Shown here one piece after another: positions 37,513 through 48,784 of a stretch of 64,000 bases of DNA; position 1 is the stretch's first letter; the number at the start of each line of letters is the position of its first letter. The translations under genes were made by a program, and so were the position numbers. Under the pieces are notes generated by a model that worked only from the letters and a program-made list of their open reading frames with translations, did not search any database and was not told where the DNA came from. Where the stretch lies: the NCBI RefSeq assembly GCF_036865545.1, contig NZ_CP142208.1, forward strand, positions 744,001-808,000, in the 5' to 3' direction. The stretch comes from Erwinia sp. E_sp_B01_1. GTDB taxonomy: Bacteria; Pseudomonadota; Gammaproteobacteria; Enterobacterales; Enterobacteriaceae.

Positions 37513-37636
37513 TAGTTGGCATCCAAGGTTATGAACCTGGAAAAAAAGCGCGGCACCGGCAGTTGAAACGGTAAAAAAAGCCCGCATTAAGTGTTCATAA
37601 ACTGATTTGACATGAATTTAAGTGGGAGATGTGTAG

Positions 37637-39553
37637 ATGGGTAAAATTATTGGTATTGACCTGGGTACGACTAACTCTTGTGTCGCTATTATGGATGGCG
37701 GCAAAGCGCGTGTACTTGAGAATGCGGAAGGCGATCGCACCACCCCTTCCATTATTGCTTACACCCAGGATGGCGAGATTCTGGTCGGTTCACCGGCTAA
37801 GCGTCAGGCCGTGACCAACCCACAGAATACCCTGTTTGCGATTAAGCGCCTGATTGGCCGTCGCTTCCAGGATGAAGAAGTTCAGCGTGATATCAAAATC
37901 ATGCCTTACAAAATTGCCGGTTCTGACAACGGTGACGCCTGGATCGATGTGAAAGGCCAGAAAATGGCACCGCCGCAGATTTCTGCAGAAGTGCTGAAGA
38001 AAATGAAGAAAACGGCAGAAGATTACCTGGGCGAGCCAGTAACTGAAGCGGTTATCACAGTTCCAGCTTACTTTAACGATGCGCAGCGTCAGGCGACTAA
38101 AGATGCCGGCCGTATCGCAGGTCTGGACGTAAAACGTATTATCAACGAACCTACCGCTGCTGCACTGGCATACGGTATGGACAAAGGTCAGGGTAACCGT
38201 ACTATCGCGGTTTATGACCTGGGCGGCGGTACTTTCGATATCTCCATCATCGAAATCGATGAAGTTGATGGCGAAAAAACGTTTGAAGTTCTGGCTACCA
38301 ACGGTGATACCCACCTGGGTGGTGAAGACTTCGACAGCCGCATGATCAACTATCTGGTGGCTGAATTTAAGAAAGATTCTGGCATCGATCTGCACAACGA
38401 TCCGCTGGCAATGCAGCGTCTGAAAGAAGCCGCAGAGAAAGCAAAAATTGAGCTTTCTTCTGCCCAGCAGACCGACGTCAACCTGCCGTACATCACTGCT
38501 GATGCAACGGGTCCTAAGCACCTGAACATCAAAGTGACCCGTGCGAAGCTGGAATCTCTGGTTGAAGATCTGGTGGCCCGCTCTATCGATCCACTGAAAG
38601 TGGCGCTGCAGGATGCCGGTCTGTCTGTTTCAGACATCAATGACGTTATCCTGGTGGGCGGTCAGACTCGTATGCCTATGGTTCAGTCCAAAGTGGCTGA
38701 GTTCTTTGGTAAAGAGCCACGCAAAGACGTGAACCCGGATGAAGCGGTAGCTGTAGGTGCTGCGGTTCAGGGCGGCGTGCTGGCTGGTGAAGTGAAAGAT
38801 GTTCTGTTGCTGGATGTGACGCCTCTGTCTCTGGGTATCGAAACCATGGGCGGCGTGATGACTTCGCTGATCAGCAAGAACACCACTATCCCAACCAAAC
38901 ACAGCCAGGTGTTCTCAACGGCGGAAGACAACCAGTCTGCGGTAACCATTCACGTGGTGCAGGGTGAGCGTAAACGTGCTGCTGATAACAAATCTCTTGG
39001 CCAGTTCAACCTGGACGGGATCTCCTCTGCACCGCGCGGCATGCCGCAGATCGAAGTCACCTTCGATATCGATGCTGATGGTATCCTGCACGTGTCAGCT
39101 AAAGACAAAAACAGCGGTAAAGAGCAGAAGATCACCATCAAGGCTTCTTCTGGTCTGAACGACGATGAAATCGAAAAAATGGTTCGTGATGCTGAAGCTA
39201 ATGCAGATGCTGACCGTAAATTTGAAGAGCTGGTCCAGGTTCGTAACCAGGCCGATCATCTGTCGCACAGCACCCGTAAGCAGCTGGACGAAGCCGGTGA
39301 TAAACTGCCAGCAGACGACAAGGCACCGATTGAAGCTGCCCTGACCGAGCTGAACACCGCTCTGAAAGGCGAAGATAAAGCCGAAATCGAAGCGAAAATG
39401 CAGGCGCTGATGGAAGTTTCCAGCAAACTGATGGAGTTCGCACAGCAGCAGCAGGCCGCTGGCGGTGCAGGTGATGCCGGTGATGCTTCCGCTAAGAAAG
39501 AAGACGACGTTGTTGACGCTGAATTTGAAGAAGTAAAAGACAACAAAAAATAA
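37637..39553 (+). CDS. dnaK: chaperone protein DnaK (Hsp70)
   Basis: A 638-aa Hsp70, the E. coli length. N-terminal ATPase domain ([35 protein letters not shown]), linker [13 protein letters not shown], substrate-binding domain and a C-terminal lid ending in [16 protein letters not shown]. Works with DnaJ and GrpE in protein folding and in down-regulating sigma-32. Heat-shock promoter upstream; dnaJ downstream in the same transcript. Codon use is that of a highly expressed gene. Confidence 0.99.
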   Translation: MGKIIGIDLGTTNSCVAIMDGGKARVLENAEGDRTTPSIIAYTQDGEILVGSPAKRQAVTNPQNTLFAIKRLIGRRFQDEEVQRDIKIMPYKIAGSDNGDAWIDVKGQKMAPPQISAEVLKKMKKTAEDYLGEPVTEAVITVPAYFNDAQRQATKDAGRIAGLDVKRIINEPTAAALAYGMDKGQGNRTIAVYDLGGGTFDISIIEIDEVDGEKTFEVLATNGDTHLGGEDFDSRMINYLVAEFKKDSGIDLHNDPLAMQRLKEAAEKAKIELSSAQQTDVNLPYITADATGPKHLNIKVTRAKLESLVEDLVARSIDPLKVALQDAGLSVSDINDVILVGGQTRMPMVQSKVAEFFGKEPRKDVNPDEAVAVGAAVQGGVLAGEVKDVLLLDVTPLSLGIETMGGVMTSLISKNTTIPTKHSQVFSTAEDNQSAVTIHVVQGERKRAADNKSLGQFNLDGISSAPRGMPQIEVTFDIDADGILHVSAKDKNSGKEQKITIKASSGLNDDEIEKMVRDAEANADADRKFEELVQVRNQADHLSHSTRKQLDEAGDKLPADDKAPIEAALTELNTALKGEDKAEIEAKMQALMEVSSKLMEFAQQQQAAGGAGDAGDASAKKEDDVVDAEFEEVKDNKK

Positions 39554-39603
39554 TCGCCCTTGAGCGGGCACGGTGGCCCAAAAAGGGCCACTGATGATAA
39601 CCA

Positions 39604-39635
39604 GCACGGGCGTCGGAGTTTCTCCACGCCCGTGC
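39604..39635 (+). other. strong hairpin in the dnaK-dnaJ spacer
   Basis: GCACGGGCGT-c-GGAG-ttt-CTCC-ACGCCCGTGC: about 14 bp with a single bulge and no T-run, 28 bases before dnaJ. Preceded by a smaller GTGGCCC hairpin. Probably an mRNA processing or stability element that lowers dnaJ relative to dnaK. Confidence 0.7.
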
Positions 39636-39662
39636 GCGCATGTTAAGGGCAGGACCACCAGA

Positions 39663-40802
39663 ATGGCGAAGAAAGACTATTACGAGATTTTAGGCGTTTC
39701 CAATTCTGCGGATGAGCGTGAAATCAAAAAGGCCTACAAACGCCTGGCGATGAAATTCCACCCTGACCGTAATCCAGGTGATAAAGAATCCGAAGCCAAA
39801 TTTAAAGAAGTGAAGGAAGCGTACGAAATTCTGACCGATGCGCAGAAACGTGCGGCTTACGATCAGTACGGCCATGCCGCTTTTGAACAGGGCGGAATGG
39901 GCGGCGGCGGCGGCGGATTTGGCGGCGGCGGTGCCGATTTCAGTGATATCTTTGGCGACGTGTTCGGCGATATCTTTGGCGGAGGACGCCGTCAGCAGCG
40001 TGCTGCGCGCGGTGCCGATTTGCGCTACAACATGGAGCTGACGCTTGAAGAAGCTGTCCGCGGCGTGTCCAAAGAGATCCGCATTCCCACGCTGGAAGAG
40101 TGTGAGGTCTGTGACGGTAGCGGTGCCAAACCCGGCACTAAACCGCAAACCTGTTCGACCTGTCATGGTCAGGGCCAGGTTCAGATGCGTCAGGGCTTCT
40201 TCACCGTACAGCAGGCATGTCCTACCTGTCACGGTCGTGGCTCGATAATTAAAGATCCCTGCAATGCCTGTCATGGACATGGCCGCGTAGAAAAATCCAA
40301 AACCCTGTCGGTGAAAATCCCGGCGGGTGTCGACACTGGCGACCGTATCCGTCTGACCGGTGAAGGTGAAGCAGGTGAGCATGGCGCGCCAGCAGGCGAT
40401 CTCTATGTACAGGTATCCGTGCGTAAGCACCCAATCTTCGAACGTGAAGAGAACAACCTGTACTGCGAAGTGCCAATCAACTTTGCTATGGCTGCCCTGG
40501 GTGGCGAGATCGAAGTCCCCACGCTGGATGGCCGCGTGAAGCTGAAAGTGCCTGCTGAAACGCAGACGGGCAAACTGTTCCGTATGCGCGGTAGAGGTGT
40601 TAAGTCTGTCCGTGGTGGCGCGCAGGGCGATCTGCTGTGCCGTGTGGTGGTCGAAACTCCTGTCAGCCTCAGCGACAAGCAGAAAACCCTGTTGCGTGAG
40701 CTGGAAGAGAGCTTTGGTGGCCCAAGCGGAGAGAAAAACAGCCCGCGCTCAAAGAGTTTCTTCGACGGCGTGAAGAAATTCTTTGACGACCTGACCCGCT
40801 AA
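39663..40802 (+). CDS. dnaJ: chaperone protein DnaJ (Hsp40)
   Basis: A 379-aa co-chaperone of DnaK. J-domain (about 1-70) with HPD in FHPDRNPGD, Gly/Phe-rich linker, four CxxCxGxG zinc-binding repeats ([32 protein letters not shown]) and C-terminal client-binding domains. The ATG at 39663 gives [12 protein letters not shown]; the ORF upstream is spacer. Closed by a terminator. Confidence 0.99.
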   Translation: MAKKDYYEILGVSNSADEREIKKAYKRLAMKFHPDRNPGDKESEAKFKEVKEAYEILTDAQKRAAYDQYGHAAFEQGGMGGGGGGFGGGGADFSDIFGDVFGDIFGGGRRQQRAARGADLRYNMELTLEEAVRGVSKEIRIPTLEECEVCDGSGAKPGTKPQTCSTCHGQGQVQMRQGFFTVQQACPTCHGRGSIIKDPCNACHGHGRVEKSKTLSVKIPAGVDTGDRIRLTGEGEAGEHGAPAGDLYVQVSVRKHPIFEREENNLYCEVPINFAMAALGGEIEVPTLDGRVKLKVPAETQTGKLFRMRGRGVKSVRGGAQGDLLCRVVVETPVSLSDKQKTLLRELEESFGGPSGEKNSPRSKSFFDGVKKFFDDLTR

Positions 40803-40829
40803 ATCTTATCGGTTTAACCCGTCAGACAT

Positions 40830-40860
40830 AAAAGCTCTCTGCTCAGGCAGGGAGCTTTTT
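40830..40860 (+). terminator. terminator after dnaJ
   Basis: AAAAGCTCTCTGC / GCAGGGAGCTTTT stem with one wobble pair, four-base loop and a T-run. Confidence 0.88.
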
Positions 40861-40887
40861 GCTTTACTTCTTCAGTGCATACTTCTT

Positions 40888-40959
40888 ACTTTTCTACTTT
40901 TCTACTTTTCTACTTTTCTACTTTTCTACTTTTCTACTTTTCTACTTTTCCACTTCTCC
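40888..40959. repeat. 8-bp tandem repeat (ACTTTTCT)n
   Basis: Seven perfect copies of ACTTTTCT, then ACTTTTCC and ACTTCTCC, on a strongly strand-asymmetric pyrimidine tract that continues in degenerate form to about 41,000. It lies in the 467-base dnaJ-nhaA gap. A short ORF reading through it (LLFYFST repeats) has no coding signals and is a by-product of the repeat. Likely length-variable by slipped-strand mispairing. Confidence 0.92.
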
Positions 40960-41269
40960 AGTTCCCTCTTTCTCACTGCTCTATTACTGACTGCTCTATT
41001 TCTCCACTGCTCACTTCTGCAGCTGATTTATTTACAGCAGAGGCTTCAGTCAGCCACACACATTTCAGGCTTCGGTCAAAGTACAGGTTCATAATGGAAG
41101 CTTTCCAGTTCCGGATAACTCGTAAGTAAGGCCCACTATCAAAGTGGCCTGATAGCGAGATAACTCGGAAATACTTGTCTCATTCGTGGGTATAAACTGT
41201 TTTTGACGAGCAGTTAAAACGCGTATGCTTGTCTTACTTTTCTTCATCACTTTATTAAAGGATTGCCCG

Positions 41270-42430
41270 ATGAGAGCCGTAATCAAGCGTCTTTTGAAAA
41301 ATGAAGCCACTGGCGGGGTGGTATTGATCATCGCCGCAGCGGTCGCCATGTTTCTGGCTAATAATGCCGGGACACAGCAGGCTTATCAGTCGATTTTATC
41401 CATGCCGGTTGAGTTTCGTTTCGGCAGTCTGGATATCAGCAAAAACCTGCTTTTATGGATCAACGATGCGCTGATGGCGCTGTTCTTCCTGATGATTGGC
41501 CTGGAAGTGAAGCACGAGCTGATCTCCGGCTCTCTGGCCACACGTGAGCGGGCCATGTTCCCCTTGATTGCTGCCGTCGGTGGCATGCTGGCCCCGGGCC
41601 TGATCTATGCCGCGCTGAATCATAACGATCCCCTGGCTATCCACGGCTGGGCTATCCCAACCGCCACAGATATTGCTTTTGCCCTGGGCATCCTTGCCCT
41701 GTTAGGCAGCCGTGTGCCACCGGCGCTGAAAATGTTCCTGATGGCGCTGGCAGTGATCGATGACCTCGGGGCCATTCTGATTATCGCCTTCTTCTATACC
41801 CAGGATTTGTCTCTGGCTTCGCTTGGCGTGGCCGCAGGCGCGATTGTGGTGCTTGCGTTGCTGAACCGGGCAGGGGTGCGGAATATTCCGCTCTATATGC
41901 TGGTCGGAATGGTGCTGTGGGTGGCCGTGCTGAAATCGGGTATCCATGCCACTGTGGCCGGGGTCATCGTGGGCTTCTTTGTTCCGTTGAAAAAAGAGAA
42001 CGGCCACTCTCCGGCAGTACACCTGGCCCACGGTCTTGCTCCCTGGGTCAGCTGGCTAATCCTGCCTCTGTTCGCTTTTGCCAATGCCGGTGTCTCATTA
42101 ACAGGGGTATCTCTTGATGGGTTATTCACCTCAGTGCCGCTTGGCATCATTCTGGGGCTGTTCATCGGTAAGCCGCTGGGCATTACCCTGATTTGCTGGC
42201 TGGCCGTTAAACTGCGTCTGGCTGCCCTTCCTGAAGGGACGAGGATGCAGGATATTGCTGCTATTGGCGTGTTGTGCGGCATTGGTTTTACCATGTCGAT
42301 CTTTATCGCCTCGCTGGCTTTTGATGCCACCCATGAGGAGATGGTGACGCTGGCAAAACTTGGCATCCTGACCGGCTCAATTATTTCCGCGATAGTGGGT
42401 TACACGCTGCTGCGGATCAAACTCAGGTAA
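41270..42430 (+). CDS. nhaA: Na+/H+ antiporter NhaA
   Basis: A 386-aa inner-membrane antiporter (about 12 helices) that exchanges one Na+ or Li+ for two H+ and sets Na+ and pH tolerance. Key acidic residues are kept: Asp134 (PTATDIAF) and the pair Asp164-Asp165 (AVIDDLGAI). The ATG at 41270 gives the family N-terminus; the ORF extends 15 codons upstream without need. nhaR follows. Confidence 0.97.
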   Translation: MRAVIKRLLKNEATGGVVLIIAAAVAMFLANNAGTQQAYQSILSMPVEFRFGSLDISKNLLLWINDALMALFFLMIGLEVKHELISGSLATRERAMFPLIAAVGGMLAPGLIYAALNHNDPLAIHGWAIPTATDIAFALGILALLGSRVPPALKMFLMALAVIDDLGAILIIAFFYTQDLSLASLGVAAGAIVVLALLNRAGVRNIPLYMLVGMVLWVAVLKSGIHATVAGVIVGFFVPLKKENGHSPAVHLAHGLAPWVSWLILPLFAFANAGVSLTGVSLDGLFTSVPLGIILGLFIGKPLGITLICWLAVKLRLAALPEGTRMQDIAAIGVLCGIGFTMSIFIASLAFDATHEEMVTLAKLGILTGSIISAIVGYTLLRIKLR

Positions 42431-42487
42431 CGCGGGTTCGGCCAGCGTGTGCTGGCCGGCATTAATGACGTCATCAGGGAGGAGCAT

Positions 42488-43375
42488 ATGTCTCACATTA
42501 ACTTCAATCATCTCTACTACTTCTGGCAGGTTTGTAAAGCCGGGTCGGTGGTTGGGGCAGCAGAGGCACTGAATCTCACGCCACAGACCATTACCGGGCA
42601 GATCAAAGCCCTGGAAGACCGTCTGCAGGGTAAGTTATTTAAACGGCAGGGAAGAGGGCTGGTGCCCTCAGAGCTGGGGCAGCTGGTTTTCCGCTATGCA
42701 GACAAAATGTTTCTCCTCAGTCAGGAGATGCTGGATATCGTGAACTACCGTAAGGAGGCGAGCCTGCTGTTTGATGTTGGCGTGGCTGATGTACTCTCCA
42801 AGCGTCTGGTGAGTGAGGTGTTGCAAACGGCGGTGGTAGAGGATGAAAAAATTCATCTGCGCTGTTTTGAATCGACGCATGAGATGCTGCTGGAGCAACT
42901 TAGTCAGCACAAGCTGGATATGATCCTTTCTGATTGTCCGATAGATTCCACGCAACAGGAAGGGCTGTTCTCGGTAAAGCTGGGCGAGTGTGGTATCAGC
43001 TTCTGGTGTCAGACGCCACTGCCTGATCTGCCTTTCCCAGCCTGCCTGGAGCAAAGGAAATTACTGATACCTGGCCGTCGCTCTATGCTGGGCCGAAAGT
43101 TGCTGAACTGGTTCCAGACGCAGGGGCTGGAAGTCGATATTTTGGGTGAGTTTGACGATGCGGCATTGATGAAAGCTTTTGGCGCGAGCCATAACGCTAT
43201 TTTTGTTGCGCCATCCCGCTACGCAGAAGACGTTTACCATGAAAAAGGCATTGTTGAATTGGGCAGGGTGGAGAGCGTGGGGGAAGAGTATCACGTAATT
43301 TTTGCTGAGCGTATGATTCAGCATCCAGCCGTGCAGCGAATTTGCCACAAGGATTTTTCCGGGCTGTTTTCCTGA
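42488..43375 (+). CDS. nhaR: transcriptional activator NhaR (LysR family)
   Basis: A 295-aa LysR regulator that activates nhaA in response to Na+. The N-terminus [21 protein letters not shown] is diagnostic, with the HTH in the first 60 residues. The ATG at 42488 has GGGAGGAGC just upstream; the longer ORF start is rejected. Same order as E. coli nhaAR. Confidence 0.96.
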   Translation: MSHINFNHLYYFWQVCKAGSVVGAAEALNLTPQTITGQIKALEDRLQGKLFKRQGRGLVPSELGQLVFRYADKMFLLSQEMLDIVNYRKEASLLFDVGVADVLSKRLVSEVLQTAVVEDEKIHLRCFESTHEMLLEQLSQHKLDMILSDCPIDSTQQEGLFSVKLGECGISFWCQTPLPDLPFPACLEQRKLLIPGRRSMLGRKLLNWFQTQGLEVDILGEFDDAALMKAFGASHNAIFVAPSRYAEDVYHEKGIVELGRVESVGEEYHVIFAERMIQHPAVQRICHKDFSGLFS

Positions 43376-43390
43376 ATTGCAGACATAAAA

Positions 43391-43409
43391 AAACCGGCAG
43401 AGCCGGTTT
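43391..43409. terminator. bidirectional terminator between nhaR and rpsT
   Basis: 8-bp stem AAACCGGC / GCCGGTTT with a three-base loop, A-run before and T-rich after, between convergent genes. Confidence 0.88.
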
Positions 43410-43439
43410 CTTTATCAAAGCCGATTAACAGCGTGGCGA

Positions 43440-43703
43440 TTAAGCCAGTTTGTTGATCTGTGCAACCAAATTTGCTTTATGGCGTGCAGCTTTGTTCTTG
43501 TGGATCAGGCCTTTAGCTGCCTGACGGTCCACAATTGGTTGCATTTCGTTAAATGCATTCTGCGCAGCTGCTTTGTCGCCAGTAGCGATTGCTGCGTAAA
43601 CTTTCTTGATAAAAGTACGCAACATTGAACGACGGCTAGCGTTGTGCTTACGACGCTTCTCAGACGTTACTGCGCGTTTCTTAGCTGATTTGATATTAGC
43701 CAA
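43440..43703 (-). CDS. rpsT: 30S ribosomal protein S20
   Basis: An 87-aa basic protein of the small ribosomal subunit ([23 protein letters not shown]...), the E. coli length. The start codon is TTG, as in E. coli, where the weak UUG start takes part in S20 autoregulation of translation. A sigma-70 promoter is visible upstream. Transcribed away from ribF. Confidence 0.98.
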   Translation of the reverse strand: MANIKSAKKRAVTSEKRRKHNASRRSMLRTFIKKVYAAIATGDKAAAQNAFNEMQPIVDRQAAKGLIHKNKAARHKANLVAQINKLA

Positions 43704-43749
43704 GGTCCAACTCCCAAATAGTTCTATGAGGACAATTCAAAGGCCGAGG

Positions 43750-43778
43750 AATATGCCTCTTTAGCCCATGGTTGTCAA
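43750..43778 (-). promoter_or_regulatory. sigma-70 promoter of rpsT
   Basis: On the minus strand TTGACA, 17-base spacer, CATATT, 46 bases upstream of the rpsT start. The remaining bases up to ribF (to 44,019) hold only promoter-type sequence. Confidence 0.75.
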
Positions 43779-44019
43779 TGGATTTGTGCAAATAAGCGTC
43801 GCTAAAAAAACGACACTTGGTTACGTTTCGATGGCGCAAGATTCTACCAGCTTCATCCACATGAATACAGCTTATTCACAAGATAAATGCTATTGCCAGG
43901 CGCAGGCGCAGTTTGCCACAGAAAATGCGGCGATTAAAAAGGGGAAAGCCGCATTCGCGGGTTAACCTTCCTGACAGTACTTGGTATAATCCGCCGATTT
44001 CCACAAATTTGAGCCAGCC

Positions 44020-44958
44020 ATGAAGTTTATCCGCGGCATACATAACCTCAGGGAGCAGCATCGCGGCTGCGTACTTACCATCGGCAATTTCGATGGTGTG
44101 CATCGCGGCCATCAGGCGTTGCTGGCCCGACTGTGTGAAGAAGGGCGCCGGCGCAATCTGCCGGTGATGGTAATGATCTTTGAACCGCAACCGCTTGAGC
44201 TGTTTGCGGCAGACAAAGCCCCGGTCCGTCTAACGCGCCTTCGCGATAAAGTGCGTTATCTCAGTGAAGCAGGTGTTGATGCGGTGTTGTGCGTGCGCTT
44301 CGATCGCCGGTTCGCCGCGCTGACCGCGCAAAGTTTTGTCACCGATTTGCTGGTCGACAAGCTTGATGTGAAATTCCTGGCGGTTGGCGATGACTTCCGG
44401 TTTGGCGCTGGTCGCCAGGGAGATTTCCTGTTATTACAGAATGCGGGTGTGGAATATGGCTTTGATGTCATCAGCACCCAGACCTTCTGTGATGAAGGCA
44501 AACGTATCAGCAGCACTGCGGTACGCCAGGCACTGGCAGAAGATGATTTGCCGCTGGCAGCCTCACTTCTGGGACATCCCTTCAGCATTTCAGGCCGCGT
44601 GGTGCATGGTGATGCGCTTGGCCGCACGCTAGGTTTCCCCACTGCCAATGTGCCGTTAAGACGCTTTGCTGCGCCGGTTAAAGGGGTATATGCCGTGAAA
44701 GTGCAGGGTCTGGGTGAAAAACCGCTCCCTGGCGTGGCCAACATTGGTACCCGCCCGACAGTAGCCGGGATCCGTCAGCAGCTGGAAGTTCACCTGCTGG
44801 ACGTTGCAATAGACCTGTACGGACGCCATATAGACGTGGTGCTCTGTGAAAAAATTCGTAATGAGCAGCGTTTTGCTTCGCTTGACGCGCTGAAAGAGCA
44901 AATTGCTAAAGATGTGGTGAGCGCCCGAACGTTTTTTGGGCTGAAAACACCGGTTTAA
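44020..44958 (+). CDS. ribF: bifunctional riboflavin kinase / FAD synthetase
   Basis: A 312-aa enzyme that makes FMN and then FAD. The N-terminal nucleotidyltransferase has IGNFDGVHRGHQ; the C-terminal riboflavin kinase has GRTLGFPTANV. Length as in E. coli (313). It precedes ileS by 30 bases, as in E. coli, in the ribF-ileS-lspA-fkpB-ispH operon. Confidence 0.98.
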   Translation: MKFIRGIHNLREQHRGCVLTIGNFDGVHRGHQALLARLCEEGRRRNLPVMVMIFEPQPLELFAADKAPVRLTRLRDKVRYLSEAGVDAVLCVRFDRRFAALTAQSFVTDLLVDKLDVKFLAVGDDFRFGAGRQGDFLLLQNAGVEYGFDVISTQTFCDEGKRISSTAVRQALAEDDLPLAASLLGHPFSISGRVVHGDALGRTLGFPTANVPLRRFAAPVKGVYAVKVQGLGEKPLPGVANIGTRPTVAGIRQQLEVHLLDVAIDLYGRHIDVVLCEKIRNEQRFASLDALKEQIAKDVVSARTFFGLKTPV

Positions 44959-44988
44959 ACAGAACCGAAATACGGAATCGAGAATCTG

Positions 44989-47804
44989 ATGAGTGACTAT
45001 AAATCTACCCTGAATTTGCCGGAAACGGGGTTCCCGATGCGTGGCGATCTGGCCAAACGCGAACCGGGAATGCTGCAACGTTGGTATGATGACAACCTCT
45101 ACGGCATCATCCGCGAAGCCAAAAAAGGGAAAAAACCTTTATCCTGCATGACGGCCCTCCGTACGCGAACGGCAGCATTCATATCGGTCACTCAGTTAAC
45201 AAGATTCTGAAAGACATTATCGTTAAGTCCAAAGGGCTGGCGGGCTTCGACTCGCCTTATGTGCCAGGCTGGGACTGCCACGGTTTGCCTATCGAGCACA
45301 AAGTTGAGCAGATGATTGGCAAGCCAGGTGAGAAAGTCACCGCGGCCGAATTCCGTGCTGCCTGCCGTGAATACGCGGCGGAGCAGGTTGAAGGCCAGAA
45401 AAAGGACTTCATCCGTCTGGGCGTGCTGGGTGACTGGGATCGTCCGTACCTGACCATGAATTTCAAAACCGAAGCCAACATCATTCGCGCGCTCGGTAAA
45501 ATCATCGGTAACGGTCACCTGCACAAAGGCGCCAAGCCGGTGCACTGGTGTATGGATTGCCGCTCTGCGCTGGCAGAAGCCGAAGTGGAGTATTACGACA
45601 AAACTTCTCCGTCCATCGACGTGATGTTCAATGCCGTGGATGCGGACGTTGTTCGTGCCAAATTTGGTGCTGAAAAAGTGGAAGGTCCGATCTCTCTGGT
45701 GATCTGGACTACCACGCCGTGGACCATGCCTGCAAACCGCGCTATCTCCCTGCATCCTGAGCTGGAGTATGCGCTGGTGCAGATTGATGGCCGTGCGCTG
45801 ATCCTGGCAAAAGACCTGGTTGAAAGCGTGATGAAGCGCGTGGGTATCGCTGACTGGCAGGTTCTGGGCGAGGTGAAGGGTGCAGAGCTTGAGCTGCAAC
45901 CTTTCAAACATCCGTTCCTCGAACAGCTTTCTCCTGTGGTCCTGGGCGAGCATGTCACCCTGGAAGCCGGTACTGGTGCTGTGCATACCGCACCAGGCCA
46001 CGGTCCGGATGACTATGTGATCGGTCAGAAATATGGCCTGGAAACCGCTAACCCGGTTGGTCCCGATGGTCGCTTCCTGCCAGGTACTTACCCAACGCTG
46101 GATGGCGTAAACGTCTTTAAAGCCAACGACATGATCGTCGAGATCCTGCGTGAAAAAGACGGTCTGCTGCATGTAGAAAAACTGCTGCACAGCTACCCAC
46201 ACTGCTGGCGTCACAAAACCCCGATCATCTTCCGTGCAACCCCTCAGTGGTTTATCAGCATGGATCAGAAAGGTCTTCGGGCGCAGTCACTTAAAGAGAT
46301 CAAAGGCGTGCAGTGGATCCCGGACTGGGGCCAGGCGCGTATCGAATCTATGGTCGCTACCCGTCCTGACTGGTGTATCTCCCGCCAGCGTACCTGGGGC
46401 GTGCCGATGGCGCTGTTTGTGCATAAAGAGACTGAGCAACTGCACCCGGACAGCCTTGAGCTGATGGAAAAAGTGGCGCAGCTTGTTGAGCAGAACGGGA
46501 TTCAGGCCTGGTGGGATCTGGACGCTAAAGAGCTGATGGGTGCAGACGCGGAAAACTACGTCAAAGTTCCCGATACGCTGGACGTGTGGTTTGACTCTGG
46601 CTCTACCAGCTATTCCGTGGTTGATGCCCGTTCTGAATTCGAAGGTCACTCTCCGGATCTGTATCTGGAAGGCTCGGATCAGCACCGCGGTTGGTTTATG
46701 TCCTCGCTGATGATTTCAACGGCGATGAAAGGCAAAGCGCCTTACCGTCAGGTACTGACTCACGGTTTCACCGTGGATGGTCAGGGCCGCAAGATGTCGA
46801 AGTCGATCGGTAACACCGTTTCGCCTCAGGACGTGATGAACAAGCTGGGCGGCGATATCCTGCGTCTGTGGGTTGCTTCAACCGATTACTCGGGTGAGAT
46901 GGCCGTGTCGGACGAGATCCTGAAGCGCTCTGCTGACTCCTACCGGCGTATCCGTAACACCGCCCGCTTCCTGCTGGCTAACCTGAACGGCTTCAATCCG
47001 GAAACCGACAGCGTTAAACCAGAAGAGATGGTGGTGCTGGATCGCTGGGCGGTGGGCCGTGCGAAAGCCGCGCAGGAAGATATCATTGCTTCCTACGAAA
47101 GCTATGACTTCCATGAAGTGGTGCAGCGTCTGATGCAGTTCTGCTCCATCGAGATGGGGTCATTCTACCTGGATATCATCAAAGATCGTCAGTACACCGC
47201 TAAAGCCGATGGTTTAGCGCGTCGTAGCTGCCAGACCGCGCTCTATTACATCGCAGAAGCGCTGGTACGCTGGATGGCGCCGATCATGTCGTTTACCGCT
47301 GATGAGATCTGGAACGAACTGCCAGGCAAGCGTGAGAAATATGTGTTCACCGGTGAGTGGTTCGACGGCCTGTTTGGTCTGGCAGACAGCGAGCCGATGA
47401 ACGACAGCTACTGGGCTGAGCTGCTGAAAGTGCGTGGCGAAGTGAACAAGGTGATCGAGCAGGCGCGTGCAGATAAGCGTGTTGGCGGATCGCTGGAAGC
47501 CACCGTAACGCTGTATGCCGATAAAGAGCTGGCTGATAAGCTGACCAGCCTGAGTGATGAGCTGCGCTTTGTGCTGCTGACCTCCGGCGCACAAGTGGCG
47601 GATTATGCCCTGGCTACGGAAGAGGCGCAGCAGAGTGAGCTGGTCAAAGGTCTGAAAATTGCCCTGCATAAAGCAGAAGGTGAGAAATGCCCACGTTGCT
47701 GGCACTACACCACTGACATTGGTCAGAGTGTGGAGCATCCGGACGTGTGTGGACGCTGTGTCACCAACATTGCGGGCGCTGGCGAACAGCGTAAGTTTGC
47801 CTGA
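44989..47804 (+). CDS. ileS: isoleucyl-tRNA synthetase; apparent 1-base frameshift
   Basis: Class I synthetase charging tRNA-Ile. Residues 1-50 match E. coli IleS; then the frame breaks in the A6 run at 45130-45135. One extra A would give [21 protein letters not shown] and continue unbroken to the stop, for exactly 938 aa, the E. coli length. The HIGH motif is in the stretch missing from both annotated halves; KMSKSIGN (MSK loop) and the C-terminal zinc cysteines (CPRCWHY, CGRCV) are intact. The gene is essential and normally single-copy, so a sequence error is far more likely than a true mutation. Overlaps lspA by one base. Confidence 0.95.
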
Positions 47805-48304
47805 TGAGTAAACCTATCTTCTCGACCGGTTTACGCTGGGCCTGGCTGATTCTGGTGGTGATTGCCATCGATTTTGCCAGCAAGCAGTGGATTATGAACA
47901 CGCTGATGTTGCATGAATCGATGTCAGTAATGCCATTTTTCAACTTCTTCTATGCGCATAATTACGGGGCGGCATTCAGCTTCCTGGCTGACAAAGGCGG
48001 CTGGCAACGTTGGTTCTTTGCCGGTATTGCTGTCGCAATTGTGGTGGTGCTGCTGGTGATGATGTACCGCACCGCCGCCAGCAATAAATTAAACAATATT
48101 GCTTACGCGCTGATTGTTGGTGGCGCGTTGGGCAACCTGTTTGACCGCGCGTATCATGGATTTGTGGTCGACTTTATCGACTTCTATGTAGGCGACTGGC
48201 ATTTTGCCACTTTCAATATCGCGGACTGTGGCATCTGTATCGGTGCCGCACTGATCGTGCTGGAGGGCTTTTTCAGCCCGGCCAGCAAACAGGCTAAGAG
48301 CTAA
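47804..48304 (+). CDS. lspA: lipoprotein signal peptidase
   Basis: A 166-aa inner-membrane aspartic protease (four helices) that removes signal peptides from diacylated prolipoproteins. The catalytic aspartates are Asp123 (VVDFID) and Asp141 (NIADCGI). The ATG overlaps the ileS stop (TGATG), ensuring coupled translation. Confidence 0.97.
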   Translation: MSKPIFSTGLRWAWLILVVIAIDFASKQWIMNTLMLHESMSVMPFFNFFYAHNYGAAFSFLADKGGWQRWFFAGIAVAIVVVLLVMMYRTAASNKLNNIAYALIVGGALGNLFDRAYHGFVVDFIDFYVGDWHFATFNIADCGICIGAALIVLEGFFSPASKQAKS

Positions 48305-48313
48305 GGGCAGGGC

Positions 48314-48784
48314 ATGACTGATTCTGTACAGCGTGAGAGCGCGGTGCTGGTGCATTTCACCTTGAAGCTGGAAGATGGCTCAACGGCGGAATCCACGCGT
48401 AACAATGGCAAACCAGCGCTGTTCAGCCTGGGGGATGGCAGCCTGTCTGAAGGGCTGGAATCCCAGTTGCTGGGTCTGAAAGTGGGCGATAAAAAAGCCT
48501 TCTCTCTGACGGCAGATGATGCCTTTGGCCAGAGTAGCCCTGATTTGATTCAGTACTTTTCGCGCCGCGATTTTACCGCAGCAGGCGAGCCTGAACTCGG
48601 TGCCATCATGCTGTTCAGCGGCAGGGATGGTAACGAAATGCCGGGTGTGATCCGCGAAATCTCAGGTGATTCTATTACCGTAGATTTCAACCATCCACTG
48701 GCCGGGCAGACTATCCATTTTGATGTTGAAGTGCTGGAAATCGATCCGGCGCTGGAGGCGAAAAATGCAAATTCTGTTGGCTAA
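48314..48784 (+). CDS. fkpB: FKBP-type peptidyl-prolyl isomerase FkpB (SlpA)
   Basis: A 156-aa SlyD-like FKBP with an inserted chaperone flap. Recognisable motifs are [26 protein letters not shown] and [17 protein letters not shown]. Nine bases after lspA; its last 20 bases overlap the start of ispH, so the C-terminus is about seven residues longer than in E. coli. Confidence 0.95.
   Translation: MTDSVQRESAVLVHFTLKLEDGSTAESTRNNGKPALFSLGDGSLSEGLESQLLGLKVGDKKAFSLTADDAFGQSSPDLIQYFSRRDFTAAGEPELGAIMLFSGRDGNEMPGVIREISGDSITVDFNHPLAGQTIHFDVEVLEIDPALEAKNANSVG

Noticed and set aside
40875..41129. Plus-strand ORF of 84 aa through the octanucleotide repeat
   Set aside because: Low-complexity Phe/Leu/Ser peptide from the repeat, with no ribosome binding site or conserved motif.
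43768..43965. 65-aa plus-strand ORF upstream of ribF
   Set aside because: It lies over the rpsT promoter, has no ribosome binding site and no similarity I recognise.
45130..45210. Programmed -1 ribosomal frameshift in ileS
   Set aside because: The A6 run could slip, but ileS in relatives is a single frame, and two other genes here show the same one-base homopolymer loss; error is simpler.
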